A DNA stretch of 64,000 bases from Streptomyces griseicoloratus (GCF_014534645.1 NZ_JACVQF010000224.1:1-64000); one strand, 5' to 3'. Shown: positions 1 to 9,684, counted from the stretch's first letter. Program-made: numbers and translations. Notes: generated by a model not told the origin, from the sequence alone.

Positions 1-304
1 CCCCGGCCCACCACGTTCGCGGGACGACGGCCGCCGGGCCCCTTCGTCCGCGAGCGGCCCCGGGTGCGGTGAGCGGGGGACCGTGGCCCCGCCTGACGGA
101 CCGCGCCCGCGAGCGGGTCGCCGTCGTCCCGGTGCGGTGCGCCGGTGTGAGGCGGCCGTGCCCTGCGCCTGCGGCCCCGCGAGGGGGAGCGTGGTCCCCG
201 TGCGGCGGGGCCGGTCGCCCGAGCGTCCCCGATCGTCCCCCGATCGTAGGAACATCACTCGGGCGGAACGGTTCGGCGCGGGATCGGAGCCATACGGTCC
301 GCAT
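1..304. other. Intergenic leader at the left edge
   Basis: No convincing coding region. The frames that stay open here are GC-rich shadows without a family resemblance. A short direct repeat, CCCCGATCGT, occurs twice near 227-247, followed by less GC-rich sequence that may be the promoter of the downstream ATPase gene. GGAG at about 285-288 is a possible ribosome site for the ATG at 305. The preceding gene lies outside the window. Confidence 0.5.
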
Positions 305-1498
305 ATGGCCGTGTCCATCCCGTCAACGGCGCCCACCCCTCCCGCCCGCCCGGCGTCGCCGCCGCCCCGGCACGACGGGGGACACCCGGACCGGCCGTGC
401 GTCACCGAGCTGCGGTTGTCCGCGTTCGCCGCGCACCGCGGCGTCGCCGTCCGCCTCGGCCCGCTCACCCTCCTCACCGGTCCCAGCGGCTGCGGCAAGA
501 CCAGCGCGCTCCAGGCGTACGAGGCTCTCGCCCGGCTCGGCGGCGGCGCGGCACTCGGCACGGTGTTCCCGGACCCGGTCGCCTGCGTGCCCGAGCGGGC
601 CCGGCCCGACGCCCAGCGCCGCCGCGGCTTCCGCATCGGCTGCACGGCCGACGGACCCGAGGGCCCGGTGCGGCTCGACATCGCCGTGCAGGCCGAGCCC
701 GAGCTGCGCATCGTGGGGGAGCGGCTGACGGCGGACGGCGTCGTCCTGCTGGAGACCGCCCTGCGCGACCCCGGGCGCCGCGCCGTGCAGGCCGCCTGGC
801 ACACGGCCGGCTCGGCGCCCGTCACCCGTGCCCCGCTGCCGGACGACCGGCTCGGCACCGCGCTGCTGCCGCTGCGCGTCGCCGGAAAGACGGACGGACA
901 GCGCCGCGTCCTCGCCGCCGCCGAGCAGATGGTGGTCGCCCTGCGCTCCGTCTACGCCTGCGATCCGCGGCCCGACCGGATGCGGGACCCCGTGCCGACC
1001 GGCTCGGGCCGGCTGCTCGGCGGCTGCGACAACCTCGCGGACGTGCTGTGGCGCACCCGCACCGAGTGCCGGCGCCGGCACGCGCAGTTCGTCGCCGCGG
1101 TGCGCGCCGGGTGCGCGGGGCCGGTCGCGGACGTGCTCGCCGAGCCGGCCGCGGGCGGAGTGGTCCGCGCGCTGCTGGACCGGGGCGACGGGATCCGTAC
1201 CGCCCTGGCCCGGCTCGGCCACGGGGAACTCCGCTACCTCGCGCTTGCCCTGGTGCTGTTCACCGGTCCCGGGGTGCTGGAGGTCGACCCGGCCGGCGAG
1301 GTGCCCGCGGCGCTGCAGACCCTCACCGTCCTGGCGGACGGCTTCGACCGGGGTCTGGACCCTCGTCAGCGGGAGGAACTGCTCCGGCTGGCGGTCAGGA
1401 TGTGCGAGCGGGGGCACATCCGCCTCGTCGGAGCGGTGAGCGAGGCATCGTGGGTGCCGGGGACGGAGGGCGCCACGGTGGTACACCTGGAGCCGTGA
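305..1498 (+). CDS. ABC/SMC-like AAA family ATPase
   Basis: Predicted 397-residue soluble ATPase of unknown role. After a proline-rich tail of about 36 residues, a beta strand and Walker A loop GPSGCGKTS sit at about residues 59-67. Near residue 305 a signature-like GHGELRYLALALVL is followed by a strand ending VLEVDP, resembling the ABC signature and Walker B of RecF/SMC-type ATPases rather than a transporter subunit, since there is no membrane partner. The ATG at 305 was chosen because the conserved fold starts soon after it and upstream codons look non-coding. The stop overlaps the GTG of the MazG-like gene (GTGA), so the two are translationally coupled. The ATPase class is fairly sure; the function is unknown. 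Confidence 0.75.
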   Translation: MAVSIPSTAPTPPARPASPPPRHDGGHPDRPCVTELRLSAFAAHRGVAVRLGPLTLLTGPSGCGKTSALQAYEALARLGGGAALGTVFPDPVACVPERARPDAQRRRGFRIGCTADGPEGPVRLDIAVQAEPELRIVGERLTADGVVLLETALRDPGRRAVQAAWHTAGSAPVTRAPLPDDRLGTALLPLRVAGKTDGQRRVLAAAEQMVVALRSVYACDPRPDRMRDPVPTGSGRLLGGCDNLADVLWRTRTECRRRHAQFVAAVRAGCAGPVADVLAEPAAGGVVRALLDRGDGIRTALARLGHGELRYLALALVLFTGPGVLEVDPAGEVPAALQTLTVLADGFDRGLDPRQREELLRLAVRMCERGHIRLVGAVSEASWVPGTEGATVVHLEP

Positions 1499-1851
1499 CC
1501 GATCATCCTCCGGACCTCGCGGCCCTGCAGCGCAGACTGGCCGAGTTCGCCGCCGCGCGGAACTGGCAGCCGTACCACACCCCGAAGAACCTCGTCGCCG
1601 CGCTCAGCGTGGAGGCCTCCGAACTCGTCGAGATCTTCCAGTGGTTGACGCCCGAGCAGTCCGAGCGCGTCATGGCCGACCCCGGCACCGCACACCGCGT
1701 CCGGGACGAGGTCGCCGACGTCCTGGCGTACCTGCTCCAGCTGTGCGAAGTGCTCGGCGTCGACCCGCTGGCCGCGCTGGCGGCGAAGATCGAGCGGAAC
1801 GAGCTGAGGTTCCCGGCACCGGGAGGGCGGGGCGACGCAACGCCGGGGTGA
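1495..1851 (+). CDS. MazG-like nucleotide pyrophosphohydrolase
   Basis: A 118-residue protein of the all-alpha NTP pyrophosphohydrolase superfamily, which hydrolyses NTPs or modified dNTPs to NMP and pyrophosphate using Mg2+. The metal-binding pattern is complete: ExxE at residues 40-43 (EASE) and ExxD at 72-75 (EVAD). The N-terminal NWQPYHTPKNLVAAL is typical of short MazG-like proteins related to RS21-C6/DCTPP1. The length fits a single-domain enzyme. The GTG start overlaps the upstream ATPase stop by four bases, so the pair forms an operon. Likely a housecleaning nucleotidase; the exact substrate cannot be read from sequence. Confidence 0.85.
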   Translation: MTDHPPDLAALQRRLAEFAAARNWQPYHTPKNLVAALSVEASELVEIFQWLTPEQSERVMADPGTAHRVRDEVADVLAYLLQLCEVLGVDPLAALAAKIERNELRFPAPGGRGDATPG

Positions 1852-2055
1852 CGCCGAGGGGGACGTACGTCGAACTGCGAGGAGTCACCTGCTCCGTTAT
1901 TACTCTCCGCAGTCGAAATCCCGCCAGTAATCGATTTGTTGTCCCCAGATTTCCGCCTTCCTCTAGCTTTTCGCCCCAAGCGCCTTCACTCTGGGTAGTG
2001 GACAGTGTCGAGCGGGCGGACGTGCCGAGGGTGCGTCGGACGGACGGGGACAGCC

Positions 2056-2562
2056 ATGGACGCGGTGCGGCTGATCGTGAGAAGCGGGCGTGCCCTCGCC
2101 GCCGCCGGCGAGGCGCCGCAGATCCTCACCGAGGTGTGGCAGGCGCAGGCCCTGGCACAGGCCATAGGCAGCCGTCTGGCGGTCTCCGGGCCGCCCGAAC
2201 TGCGCGGCGAGGCCATCGGGTTGACCGAGCTGGCGGGCCGCGGCTGCGGGGTGCTGCACACACCCGATCTGGCCCCCGGTGAGCTGCGCGCCGCCCAGCT
2301 CACCGAACTGGGCGACGCCCGCCAGGCCCTGATGAGCCTCGGCACGCTGCTCGGCGAGATCGGCATCGCCCTCGTCGGCGTCGCCTGCGCCGCGGACGAC
2401 GAGGGCACGTACTGGCAGTGCATGGAGGGCATCGACGCCGCCGACGAGTCCCGGGACCGTGTCCGGGAGCTGCTGCGCAAACTGGCCGACCGGGACGCGG
2501 CGTCACCGCAGCGGGAGGCCGGCCAGACCGTGGGACCCGCGGGTTCCGCCGGTTCCCGGTGA
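2056..2562 (+). CDS. DUF6099 family protein
   Basis: A 168-residue hypothetical protein recalled as Pfam family DUF6099, found in Streptomyces. It is mostly helical and alanine/leucine-rich (MDAVRLIVRSGRALAAAGEA at the start), with no signal peptide, membrane segment or catalytic motif that I recognise. The ATG at 2056 follows GGGGACAGCC and begins the conserved part. A 204-base AT-richer spacer (1852-2055) precedes it and probably carries its promoter. The next gene starts 35 bases after the stop, so cotranscription is possible. No function is assigned. Confidence 0.7.
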   Translation: MDAVRLIVRSGRALAAAGEAPQILTEVWQAQALAQAIGSRLAVSGPPELRGEAIGLTELAGRGCGVLHTPDLAPGELRAAQLTELGDARQALMSLGTLLGEIGIALVGVACAADDEGTYWQCMEGIDAADESRDRVRELLRKLADRDAASPQREAGQTVGPAGSAGSR

Positions 2563-2597
2563 CCAGCGCGCCCCGCCGGAGCGTGCAGGATGGAGGT

Positions 2598-3521
2598 ATG
2601 GATCTCCGTATCTTCACCGAGCCCCAGCAGGGGGCCACCTACGACACCTTGCTCAGCGTGGCGAAGGCCACCGAGGATCTCGGCTTCGACGCGTTCTTCC
2701 GTTCCGACCACTATCTCCGCATGGGTTCCGTGGACGGTCTCCCCGGCCCCACCGACGCCTGGATCACCCTGGCCGGTCTCGCCCGCGAGACCAGGCGCAT
2801 CCGGCTCGGCACCCTGATGACCGCCGGCACCTTCCGCCTCCCCGGCGTGCTCGCCATCCAGGTCGCGCAGGTCGACCAGATGTCCGGCGGCCGGGTCGAG
2901 CTGGGCCTCGGCGCCGGCTGGTTCGAGGAGGAGCACAAGGCGTACGGCATCCCGTTCCCGAAGGAGAAGTTCGGCCGCCTGGAGGAACAGCTCGCGATCG
3001 TCACCGGCCTGTGGGCGACGGAGGCCGGCAAGACCTTCGACTTCCACGGGAAGTACTACGACCTGACCGACTCGCCCGCGCTGCCCAAGCCCGCGCAGCG
3101 GAAGGTCCCCGTGCTCATCGGCGGCCACGGCGCCACCCGCACCCCGCGCCTCGCCGCGCAGTACGCCGACGAGTTCAACATCCCCTTCGCCTCGATCGAG
3201 GACACCGAGCGCCAGTTCGGCCGGGTCCGGGCCGCGGCCGAGCAGGCCGGCCGCCCGGCCGGTGCCCTGACCTACTCCAACGCCCTCGTCGTCTGCGTCG
3301 GCCGGGACGACGCCGAGGTCGCCCGCCGGGCCGCCGTGATCGGACGCGAGGTGGACGAGCTGAAGACCAACGGCCTGGCGGGCTCCCCGGCCGAGGTCGT
3401 CGACAAGATCGGCCGCTACGCCGAGGCCGGTTCGCAGCGGATCTACCTCCAGGTCCTCGACCTGCACGACCTGGACCACCTGGAACTGATCTCCTCCCAG
3501 GTCCAGTCGCAGCTCACCTGA
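2598..3521 (+). CDS. LLM-class F420-dependent oxidoreductase
   Basis: A 307-residue TIM-barrel oxidoreductase of the bacterial luciferase-like superfamily, in the branch predicted to use cofactor F420 (TIGR03560-like, from memory). Visible family blocks are MDLRIFTEPQQGATYDTLL at the N terminus, GFDAFFRSDHYL near residue 30, and the segment GGRVELGLGAGWFEEEH around residue 97. The ATG at 2598 has GGAGG immediately upstream. Such enzymes move hydride between F420H2 and diverse substrates in the cytosol; the substrate is unknown. The next gene, hen1, starts about 150 bases later and is probably separately transcribed. Confidence 0.85.
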   Translation: MDLRIFTEPQQGATYDTLLSVAKATEDLGFDAFFRSDHYLRMGSVDGLPGPTDAWITLAGLARETRRIRLGTLMTAGTFRLPGVLAIQVAQVDQMSGGRVELGLGAGWFEEEHKAYGIPFPKEKFGRLEEQLAIVTGLWATEAGKTFDFHGKYYDLTDSPALPKPAQRKVPVLIGGHGATRTPRLAAQYADEFNIPFASIEDTERQFGRVRAAAEQAGRPAGALTYSNALVVCVGRDDAEVARRAAVIGREVDELKTNGLAGSPAEVVDKIGRYAEAGSQRIYLQVLDLHDLDHLELISSQVQSQLT

Positions 3522-3672
3522 GGCCGCACCCGGAATAAGCGAAGGCGCCGGTCACCCGCCCTGTGCGATGGTGTGGACGCCGGCCGAAGCCCCGCGGAGC
3601 CCCCGGCGCAGACCGGGGGCTCTCGCGCGCACGGCACCCTCCCACCGTCCACCAGCCGGAGAGGCCCTCCGC

Positions 3673-5148
3673 ATGTTCCTGACCATCACCACCACCGGCA
3701 CCCCCGAGCGCCCCGCGACCGACCTCGGCTTCCTGCTGCACAAGCATCCCGACCGGGCGCAGGCGTTCTCCACCTCCTTCGGCACGGCCCACGTGCTCTA
3801 CCCCGAGGCGGAGGAGCAGCGCTGCACCGCGGCGCTGCTGCTGGAGGTCGACGCGGTGGCCCTGGTCCGGCGCGGCAAGGGCAAGGGCCGGGGCGGCGCG
3901 CCCGACGCGGCCCTCGCGAGTTACGTCAACGACCGCCCCTACGCCGCCTCCTCCCTGCTGGCCGTCGCGCTCGGCAACGTCTTCTCCAGCGCGATGCGCG
4001 GCGTGTGCAAGGCCAGGCCCGAGCGGGCCGCCGAACCGCTGCCGCTGCGCGTCGAGGTGCCCGCACTGCCCGCCCGCGGCGGCCCGGACCTCGTGCGCCG
4101 GCTCTTCGAACCGCTCGGCTGGACCGTCACCGCGGGCGCCGTCCCGCTGGACACCGAGTTCCCCGAGTGGGGCGAGTCCCGGTACGTGCGGCTGATACTG
4201 GAAGCGGACACCCTCACCCTGTCCGACGCGCTGCGCCACCTGTACGTGCTGCTGCCCGTGCTGGACGACGCCAAGCACTACTGGGTCTCCGCCGACGAGG
4301 TCGAGAAGCTGATGCGGGCCGGCGGGGCCTGGCTCCACCACCACCCCGAGGCCAAGTTGATCACAAACCGCTATCTGTCCCGCCGCTGGTCGCTGACGCG
4401 CCAGGCGATGGAGCGGCTGGAACTGGTGCGCCTCGCCGAGAGCGACGACAGCGAGGTCGAGGAGATCGACAACGCCGTCGCGGCGGAGACCGCGCCCGAG
4501 ACCGAGGAGAGGCCGGCCCCGCTCGCCGTGCAGCGGCGCGAGGCGATCCTCGCCGCGCTCCGGGAGTCCGCCGCCGCCCGCGTCCTCGACCTCGGCTGCG
4601 GTGAGGGACACCTGGTGCGCGAGATGCTCAAGGAGCCGCGGTTCACCGAGATCGCCGGCGTGGACGTGTCGGTGCGCGCGCTCACCATCGCCGCCCGGCG
4701 GCTGAGGCTGGACCGCATGGCCGAGCGGCAGGCCGCTCGCGTCAGCCTCTTCCAGGGCTCCCTCGCCTACACCGACAACCGCCTCAAGGGCTACGACGCG
4801 GCGGTGCTCAGCGAGGTGATCGAGCACATCGACCTGCCCCGGCTGCCCGCCCTCGAGTACGCGGTGTTCGGCGCCGCCCGCCCCCGCACCGTCGTCGTGA
4901 CCACGCCCAACGTGGAGTACAACGTGCGCTGGGAGAGCCTCCCGGCCGGCCACGTCCGCCACCGCGACCACCGCTTCGAGTGGACCCGCGAGGAGTTCCG
5001 CACCTGGGCGGAGGCGGCCGCCGGACGGCACGGCTACGGCGTCGAGTTCCGCCCCGTCGGCCCCGACGACCCCCAGGTGGGGCCGCCCACCCAGATGGCC
5101 GTGTTCACCCTGAAGACCGCCGGCGAGAAGGAGGCGAAGGCCGCATGA
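3673..5148 (+). CDS. hen1: 3' terminal RNA ribose 2'-O-methyltransferase Hen1
   Basis: A 491-residue bacterial Hen1, which methylates the 2'-OH of the 3'-terminal ribose at an RNA break before ligation so the repaired RNA resists re-cleavage. The N-terminal half (residues 1 to about 240, starting MFLTITTTG) is the Hen1-specific domain that supports Pnkp ligase activity. The C-terminal half is a SAM methyltransferase with LDLGCGEGHLVREM near residue 303. Metal-binding residues are seen in SEVIEHIDLPRL near 381 and RHRDHRFEW near 430. An acidic linker of about 30 residues separates the halves. The stop overlaps the pnkp ATG (ATGA), so the two are coupled. Length and domain order match known bacterial Hen1. 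Confidence 0.95.
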   Translation: MFLTITTTGTPERPATDLGFLLHKHPDRAQAFSTSFGTAHVLYPEAEEQRCTAALLLEVDAVALVRRGKGKGRGGAPDAALASYVNDRPYAASSLLAVALGNVFSSAMRGVCKARPERAAEPLPLRVEVPALPARGGPDLVRRLFEPLGWTVTAGAVPLDTEFPEWGESRYVRLILEADTLTLSDALRHLYVLLPVLDDAKHYWVSADEVEKLMRAGGAWLHHHPEAKLITNRYLSRRWSLTRQAMERLELVRLAESDDSEVEEIDNAVAAETAPETEERPAPLAVQRREAILAALRESAAARVLDLGCGEGHLVREMLKEPRFTEIAGVDVSVRALTIAARRLRLDRMAERQAARVSLFQGSLAYTDNRLKGYDAAVLSEVIEHIDLPRLPALEYAVFGAARPRTVVVTTPNVEYNVRWESLPAGHVRHRDHRFEWTREEFRTWAEAAAGRHGYGVEFRPVGPDDPQVGPPTQMAVFTLKTAGEKEAKAA

Positions 5149-7694
5149 CCACCACCGGCACCGGTGTCGGGGCCCGCGCCCTGCCCGTCACCGACCTCTC
5201 CCTCGTCGTGCTGATCGGCGCCTCCGGCTCCGGCAAGTCCACCTTCGCCCGGCGGCACTTCAAGCCCACCGAGGTCATCTCCTCCGACTTCTGCCGGGGA
5301 CTGGTCGCCGACGACGAGAACGACCAGAGCGCGAGCCGGGACGCCTTCGACGTCCTGCACTACATAGCGGGCAAGCGGCTCGCCGCCGGCCGGCGCACCG
5401 TCGTGGACGCCACCAGCGTGCAGCCCGAGGCGCGCCGGCAGCTGATCGAACTGGCCAGGAAGCACGACGTCCTGCCGATCGCCATCGTCCTCGACGTCCC
5501 CGAGGAGGTGTGCGCCGAGCGCAACGCCGCCCGCACCGACCGGGCCGACATGCCACGCCGGGTCATCCAGCGCCACATCCGCGAACTGCGGCGCTCCCTG
5601 CGCCACCTGGAGCGCGAGGGCTTCCGCAAGGTGCACGTCCTGCGCGGAGCGGAGGAGGTCGAACACGCCACCGTCGTCACGGAGAAGCGGTTCAACGACC
5701 TGACGCACCTCACCGGCCCCTTCGACATCATCGGCGACGTCCATGGCTGCGCGTCCGAACTGGAGGCTCTGCTCGGCAAGCTGGGCTACGCCGACGGCGT
5801 GCACCCCGAGGGCCGCACCGCCGTGTTCGTCGGCGACCTGGTCGACCGCGGCCCGGACAGCCCCGGCGTGCTGCGCCGCGTGATGGCGATGGTCAAGTCG
5901 GGCAACGCGCTGTGCGTGCCCGGCAACCACGAGAACAAGTACGGCCGCCACCTGCGCGGCCGCAAGGTCCAGCACACCCACGGCCTCGCCGAGACCATCG
6001 AGCAGATGGAGGGCGAGAGCGAGGAGTTCCGGGCCGAGGTACGGGAGTTCATCGACTCACTCGTCAGCCACTACGTCCTCGACGGCGGCCGGCTCGTGGT
6101 CTGCCACGCCGGTCTGCCGGAGCGGTACCACGGCCGCACCTCCGGCCGGATCCGCAGCCACGCCCTGTACGGCGACACCACCGGCGAGACGGACGAGTTC
6201 GGGCTGCCGGTGCGCTACCCGTGGGCCGAGGACTACCGGGGCCGCGCGGCCGTCGTCTACGGACACACCCCCGTCCCGGAGGCGACCTGGCTCAACAACA
6301 CCATCTGCCTGGACACCGGCGCCGTCTTCGGCGGCAAGCTCACCGCGCTGCGCTGGCCGGAGCGCGAGCTGGTGGACGTACCCGCCGAACGGGTCTGGTA
6401 CGAGCCGGCGAAGCCGCTGCGCACCGAGGCGCCGGGCGGGCACGACGGCCGCCCGCTGGACCTGGCGGACGTGCACGGCCGCCGGGTGGTGGAGACCCGG
6501 CACGCCGGCCGGATCACCGTCCGGGAGGAGAACGCGGCGGCCGCGCTGGAGGTCATGAGCCGCTTCGCGACCGACCCCCGGCTGCTGCCGTACCTCCCGC
6601 CGACCATGGCGCCGACCGCCACCTCCGGCGTGGACGGCTACCTGGAGCACCCGAAGGAGGCGTTCGCCCAGTACGCGGCGGACGGCGTCGCCCGGGTCGT
6701 GTGCGAGGAGAAGCACATGGGCTCGCGGGCGGTGGCCCTGGTGTGCCGCGACACCGGGGCGGCCCGTGCCCGCTTCGGGGTGGACGGCCCCACCGGCTCC
6801 CTGTACACCCGTACCGGCCGCCCGTTCCTGGACGACGAGTCGGTCACCGAGGAGATCCTCGGCCGGCTGCGCACCGCGATCGGCGAGGCGGGCCTGTGGG
6901 ACGAGCTGTCCACCGACTGGATGCTGCTCGACGCCGAGCTGATGCCGTGGTCGCTGAAGGCCGGCGGGCTGCTGCGCTCGCAGTACGCCGCCGTGGGCGC
7001 CGCCTCCGGCGCGGTGTTCCCCGGTGCGCTGGCCGCACTGGAGGGTGCCGCGGCCCGGGGCGTCGACGTCACCGAGCTGCTGGCCCGGCAGCGCGGACGG
7101 GCCGCCGACGCCGCCGCGTTCACGGACGCCTACCGGCGCTACTGCTGGACGACCGAGGGCCTGGACGGCGTCCGCCTGGCGCCCTTCCAGATCCTGGCCG
7201 TCCAGGGCCGCAGTCTCGCTGCCCTGCCGCACGACGAGCAGCTCGCCCTGATCGACCGGCTCGTCGAGCACGACGCCGGCGGCCTGCTGCAGACCACCCG
7301 GCGGCTGTACGTCGACACCGGCGACCCCGAGTCGGTCCGCGCCGGGATCGACTGGTGGCTGGAGATGACCGGCCGCGGCGGCGAGGGCATGGTCGTCAAG
7401 CCGGCCGGCGCGCTGGTGCGCGATGCCAAGGGCCGCCTGGTGCAGCCCGGCATCAAGTGCCGGGGCCGCGAGTACCTGCGGATCATCTACGGCCCCGAGT
7501 ACACCCGCCCCGACAACCTCGCCCGGCTGCGGCAGCGGTTCCTGAACCACAAGCGGTCCCTGGCGATCCGCGAGTACGCCCTCGGCCTGGAGGCCCTGGA
7601 CCGGCTGGCGGACGGCGAGCCGCTGTGGCGGGTGCACGAGGCGGTCTTCGGAGTACTGGCCCTGGAGTCGGAGCCGGTGGACCCCCGACTCTGA
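5145..7694 (+). CDS. pnkp: Polynucleotide kinase-phosphatase-ligase Pnkp
   Basis: An 849-residue three-domain RNA end-healing and sealing enzyme. The N-terminal 5'-OH kinase has P-loop GASGSGKST near residue 25. The central 2',3'-phosphatase of the calcineurin type shows DIIGDVHG (about 194), GDLVDRG (about 230) and GNHENK (about 260). The C-terminal adenylyltransferase (ligase) domain has nucleotidyl-lysine motif EEKHMGS near 522 and GEGMVVKP near 746. In the known Clostridium thermocellum system the ligase needs Hen1 to work. It starts inside the hen1 stop codon. All three active sites look intact. The likely role is repair of tRNA or other RNA cut by ribotoxins. Confidence 0.95.
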   Translation: MTTTGTGVGARALPVTDLSLVVLIGASGSGKSTFARRHFKPTEVISSDFCRGLVADDENDQSASRDAFDVLHYIAGKRLAAGRRTVVDATSVQPEARRQLIELARKHDVLPIAIVLDVPEEVCAERNAARTDRADMPRRVIQRHIRELRRSLRHLEREGFRKVHVLRGAEEVEHATVVTEKRFNDLTHLTGPFDIIGDVHGCASELEALLGKLGYADGVHPEGRTAVFVGDLVDRGPDSPGVLRRVMAMVKSGNALCVPGNHENKYGRHLRGRKVQHTHGLAETIEQMEGESEEFRAEVREFIDSLVSHYVLDGGRLVVCHAGLPERYHGRTSGRIRSHALYGDTTGETDEFGLPVRYPWAEDYRGRAAVVYGHTPVPEATWLNNTICLDTGAVFGGKLTALRWPERELVDVPAERVWYEPAKPLRTEAPGGHDGRPLDLADVHGRRVVETRHAGRITVREENAAAALEVMSRFATDPRLLPYLPPTMAPTATSGVDGYLEHPKEAFAQYAADGVARVVCEEKHMGSRAVALVCRDTGAARARFGVDGPTGSLYTRTGRPFLDDESVTEEILGRLRTAIGEAGLWDELSTDWMLLDAELMPWSLKAGGLLRSQYAAVGAASGAVFPGALAALEGAAARGVDVTELLARQRGRAADAAAFTDAYRRYCWTTEGLDGVRLAPFQILAVQGRSLAALPHDEQLALIDRLVEHDAGGLLQTTRRLYVDTGDPESVRAGIDWWLEMTGRGGEGMVVKPAGALVRDAKGRLVQPGIKCRGREYLRIIYGPEYTRPDNLARLRQRFLNHKRSLAIREYALGLEALDRLADGEPLWRVHEAVFGVLALESEPVDPRL

Positions 7695-7769
7695 CCACCC
7701 GCAGCCGCCCCACCCCCCGGCCCCCGACGCTGGTCACCGCCGGGGGCGGCGGGCCTCCGGCACCACGCC

Positions 7770-7791
7770 GGCGTGCCGGTCGTGGCACGCC
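7770..7791. terminator. Hairpin between pnkp and the convergent antiporter gene
   Basis: Perfect 8-bp inverted repeat GGCGTGCC / GGCACGCC with a 6-base loop (7778-7783), in the 247-base gap between two genes that converge. There is no T-tract on either side, as is common for Streptomyces terminators. It could equally be an operator-like palindrome, but no start codon lies nearby. Confidence 0.45.
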
Positions 7792-7941
7792 ACGTGAGCG
7801 CCCGCCTTCGGTGGCCGGCTCGGGCTGCCGGTCGCTTCGGGCGGCGGAGCGGTCTCGGTGGCGGTGGCCGGCGGACCGCCGTCGCTGTCCGGGGCCGGCG
7901 GGTTTCCCAGCCCGCCGGGCTTCCGGCAGCGCGGCGGTGTG

Positions 7942-9279
7942 TCAGCGGCCGGTCGGGTCGGGCGCGTCCCCCACCGGGGCCCTCGTCGTGCCGTCCTGGG
8001 GACGGGGCAGGGCGGCACCGTCGTGGGCCGGTGTCGTGGGGCGGTCGCGTGCGGCCAGGTGGCGGGTCAGGAGCAGGAGGGGCTGGGTGAGGAGCGTGGT
8101 GGCCAGGGCCATGAAGACCAGGACCGTGTAGAGGGGAGCGCTCAGCAGGCCCGCCTGGAGCCCCGCGTTGAGGGCGATGAGCTCGGTCAGGCCGCGGGCG
8201 CTGAGCAGGACGCCGACGATCCGCGCGTCGTGCCGGTCCAGTCCGCCCAGCCGGGCGGCGAGCGTCCCGCTGCCGGTCTTCGTGATGACCGCCAGCACCG
8301 TCACCACCAGCAGCACGGCCCAGCCCGTGCCGTCCATGCTGTGCAGGGCCACGGACTGCCCCGAGACCACGAAGAAGAACGGCAGCAGCAGCGAACTGAC
8401 CTCGTGCAGCGGCCGCAGCAGATCCGGGTCGAGCGTGCCGCCCTCCTCACGCGGCACCACCACCCCGGCGAGCAGCGCCCCGAAGATCACATGCAGTCCG
8501 AGGGAGTGGGTGACCCAGGCCGACCCCAGGGCGAAGCCGATGAGGAGCGCCAGCCGCAGCGAGGGATCCAGCCGCGTCCGCCAGAGCAGCCGGCGCAGCA
8601 CCGGCCGGGCCGCGAGCACCATCGCCGTGACGAAGCCGACGGCGATGGCCACCCGCCACGGCCAGCCGAGCGCCGCCTCGGCCGTACCGTTCTCCATCAG
8701 CGCCGCGGCCAGCACCGTCCAGCAGACCGCGTCCAGCACCCCGGCCGCGGAGACCGCCACCACACCCGGCACCGTGCGGGACAGTCCGTTCTCCCGCACG
8801 ATGGCCGTCAGCACGGGCACCGCCGTTATCGTCAGGGCGATGCCGGCGAACACCACCATCGCGGGCGAGAGGTCCCGCGGCATGCCCAGCTCGTGCAGCT
8901 GGTCCCGGAACAGCAGCGCACCGCCGGAGCCCACGGCCATCGGCACCACGAACGACGCCAGCGCCACCGTCAGCGAGGTGCGCGCCCGGTCGCCCAGGAC
9001 CTTCAGATCCAGCTCGTAGCCGACCGCGAACAGGAACACCACCAGCGCGAACTGCGCGAACCCGGTCAGGGCCGGACCGATCTGCGCCGGGAACAGCGCC
9101 GCGTACGCATCCGGGGCCGTACTGCCGAGCAGGGACGGGCCGAGGGCGATGCCCGCCGACAGCTGGCCCACGATGTACGGCTGTTTCAGCCGCCGGGCCA
9201 GCCACCCGCCCGCGTGGGCGGCCACCAGGATCAGCGCGGAGGCACCCACGAAGTGCGTGATCATCGCGTCAGCGCTCAA
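7942..9279 (-). CDS. CPA2-family cation/proton antiporter
   Basis: A 445-residue membrane protein with about 12 hydrophobic segments, of the monovalent cation:proton antiporter-2 family (Na+/H+ or K+/H+ exchanger fold). Family blocks are [15 protein letters not shown] near residue 40, [14 protein letters not shown] near 85, and [19 protein letters not shown] near 370. It lacks the C-terminal RCK/TrkA-N domain of KefB/KefC, ending instead in a hydrophilic tail rich in proline and arginine. The ATG at 9279 begins directly before the first membrane helix. It converges with pnkp and diverges from arcA. Ion specificity cannot be told from sequence. Confidence 0.85.
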   Translation of the reverse strand: MSADAMITHFVGASALILVAAHAGGWLARRLKQPYIVGQLSAGIALGPSLLGSTAPDAYAALFPAQIGPALTGFAQFALVVFLFAVGYELDLKVLGDRARTSLTVALASFVVPMAVGSGGALLFRDQLHELGMPRDLSPAMVVFAGIALTITAVPVLTAIVRENGLSRTVPGVVAVSAAGVLDAVCWTVLAAALMENGTAEAALGWPWRVAIAVGFVTAMVLAARPVLRRLLWRTRLDPSLRLALLIGFALGSAWVTHSLGLHVIFGALLAGVVVPREEGGTLDPDLLRPLHEVSSLLLPFFFVVSGQSVALHSMDGTGWAVLLVVTVLAVITKTGSGTLAARLGGLDRHDARIVGVLLSARGLTELIALNAGLQAGLLSAPLYTVLVFMALATTLLTQPLLLLTRHLAARDRPTTPAHDGAALPRPQDGTTRAPVGDAPDPTGR

Positions 9280-9684
9280 GGCCGTCTCCCCGCAGTTGGC
9301 TCGCCGTCGTCCGCCGATCGGTGCCGACCTGCCCAGGATGAGAGCCGTTCACCGCCGCGTCGGAGGTCGCAGGCGAGCCTTCGCCGGAGCACGGGGAGCA
9401 CACGGGGCCGGCCGTCCGCGTCGGCTGCCGCGACTGTGCGCACACGGGCCCCTCTGCGCCCGAGGGGCGCTGCGCGGCCGGTCCACCCGTCCCGTGCGAC
9501 CGCGTGTGCCGAACCCGCAGTGCCGGCGCGCTCAGTCCGCCGCGGTGCCGAAGATCATGGCGCTGCGGTAGTTCACCCGGTGCTCGAAGACCGGGCGGGG
9601 CCCGCCCTGCCAGGTGCCGCCCCGGCGCACACGCGTCCGCGCAAACAGGGGGTGAACAGCCCCCCGGATGGTCAGGATGGAGGC
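9280..9684. other. Intergenic region between antiporter and arcA
   Basis: A 405-base gap between two divergent genes, holding both promoters. No consensus sigma-70 hexamers are clear. GGATGGAGGC just before 9685 provides the arcA ribosome site. On the minus strand, 9532-9600 encodes a stretch ending [14 protein letters not shown] that resembles part of an FMN-binding PPOX-type protein but has no start and stops at once, so it is at most a gene relic. Confidence 0.4.
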
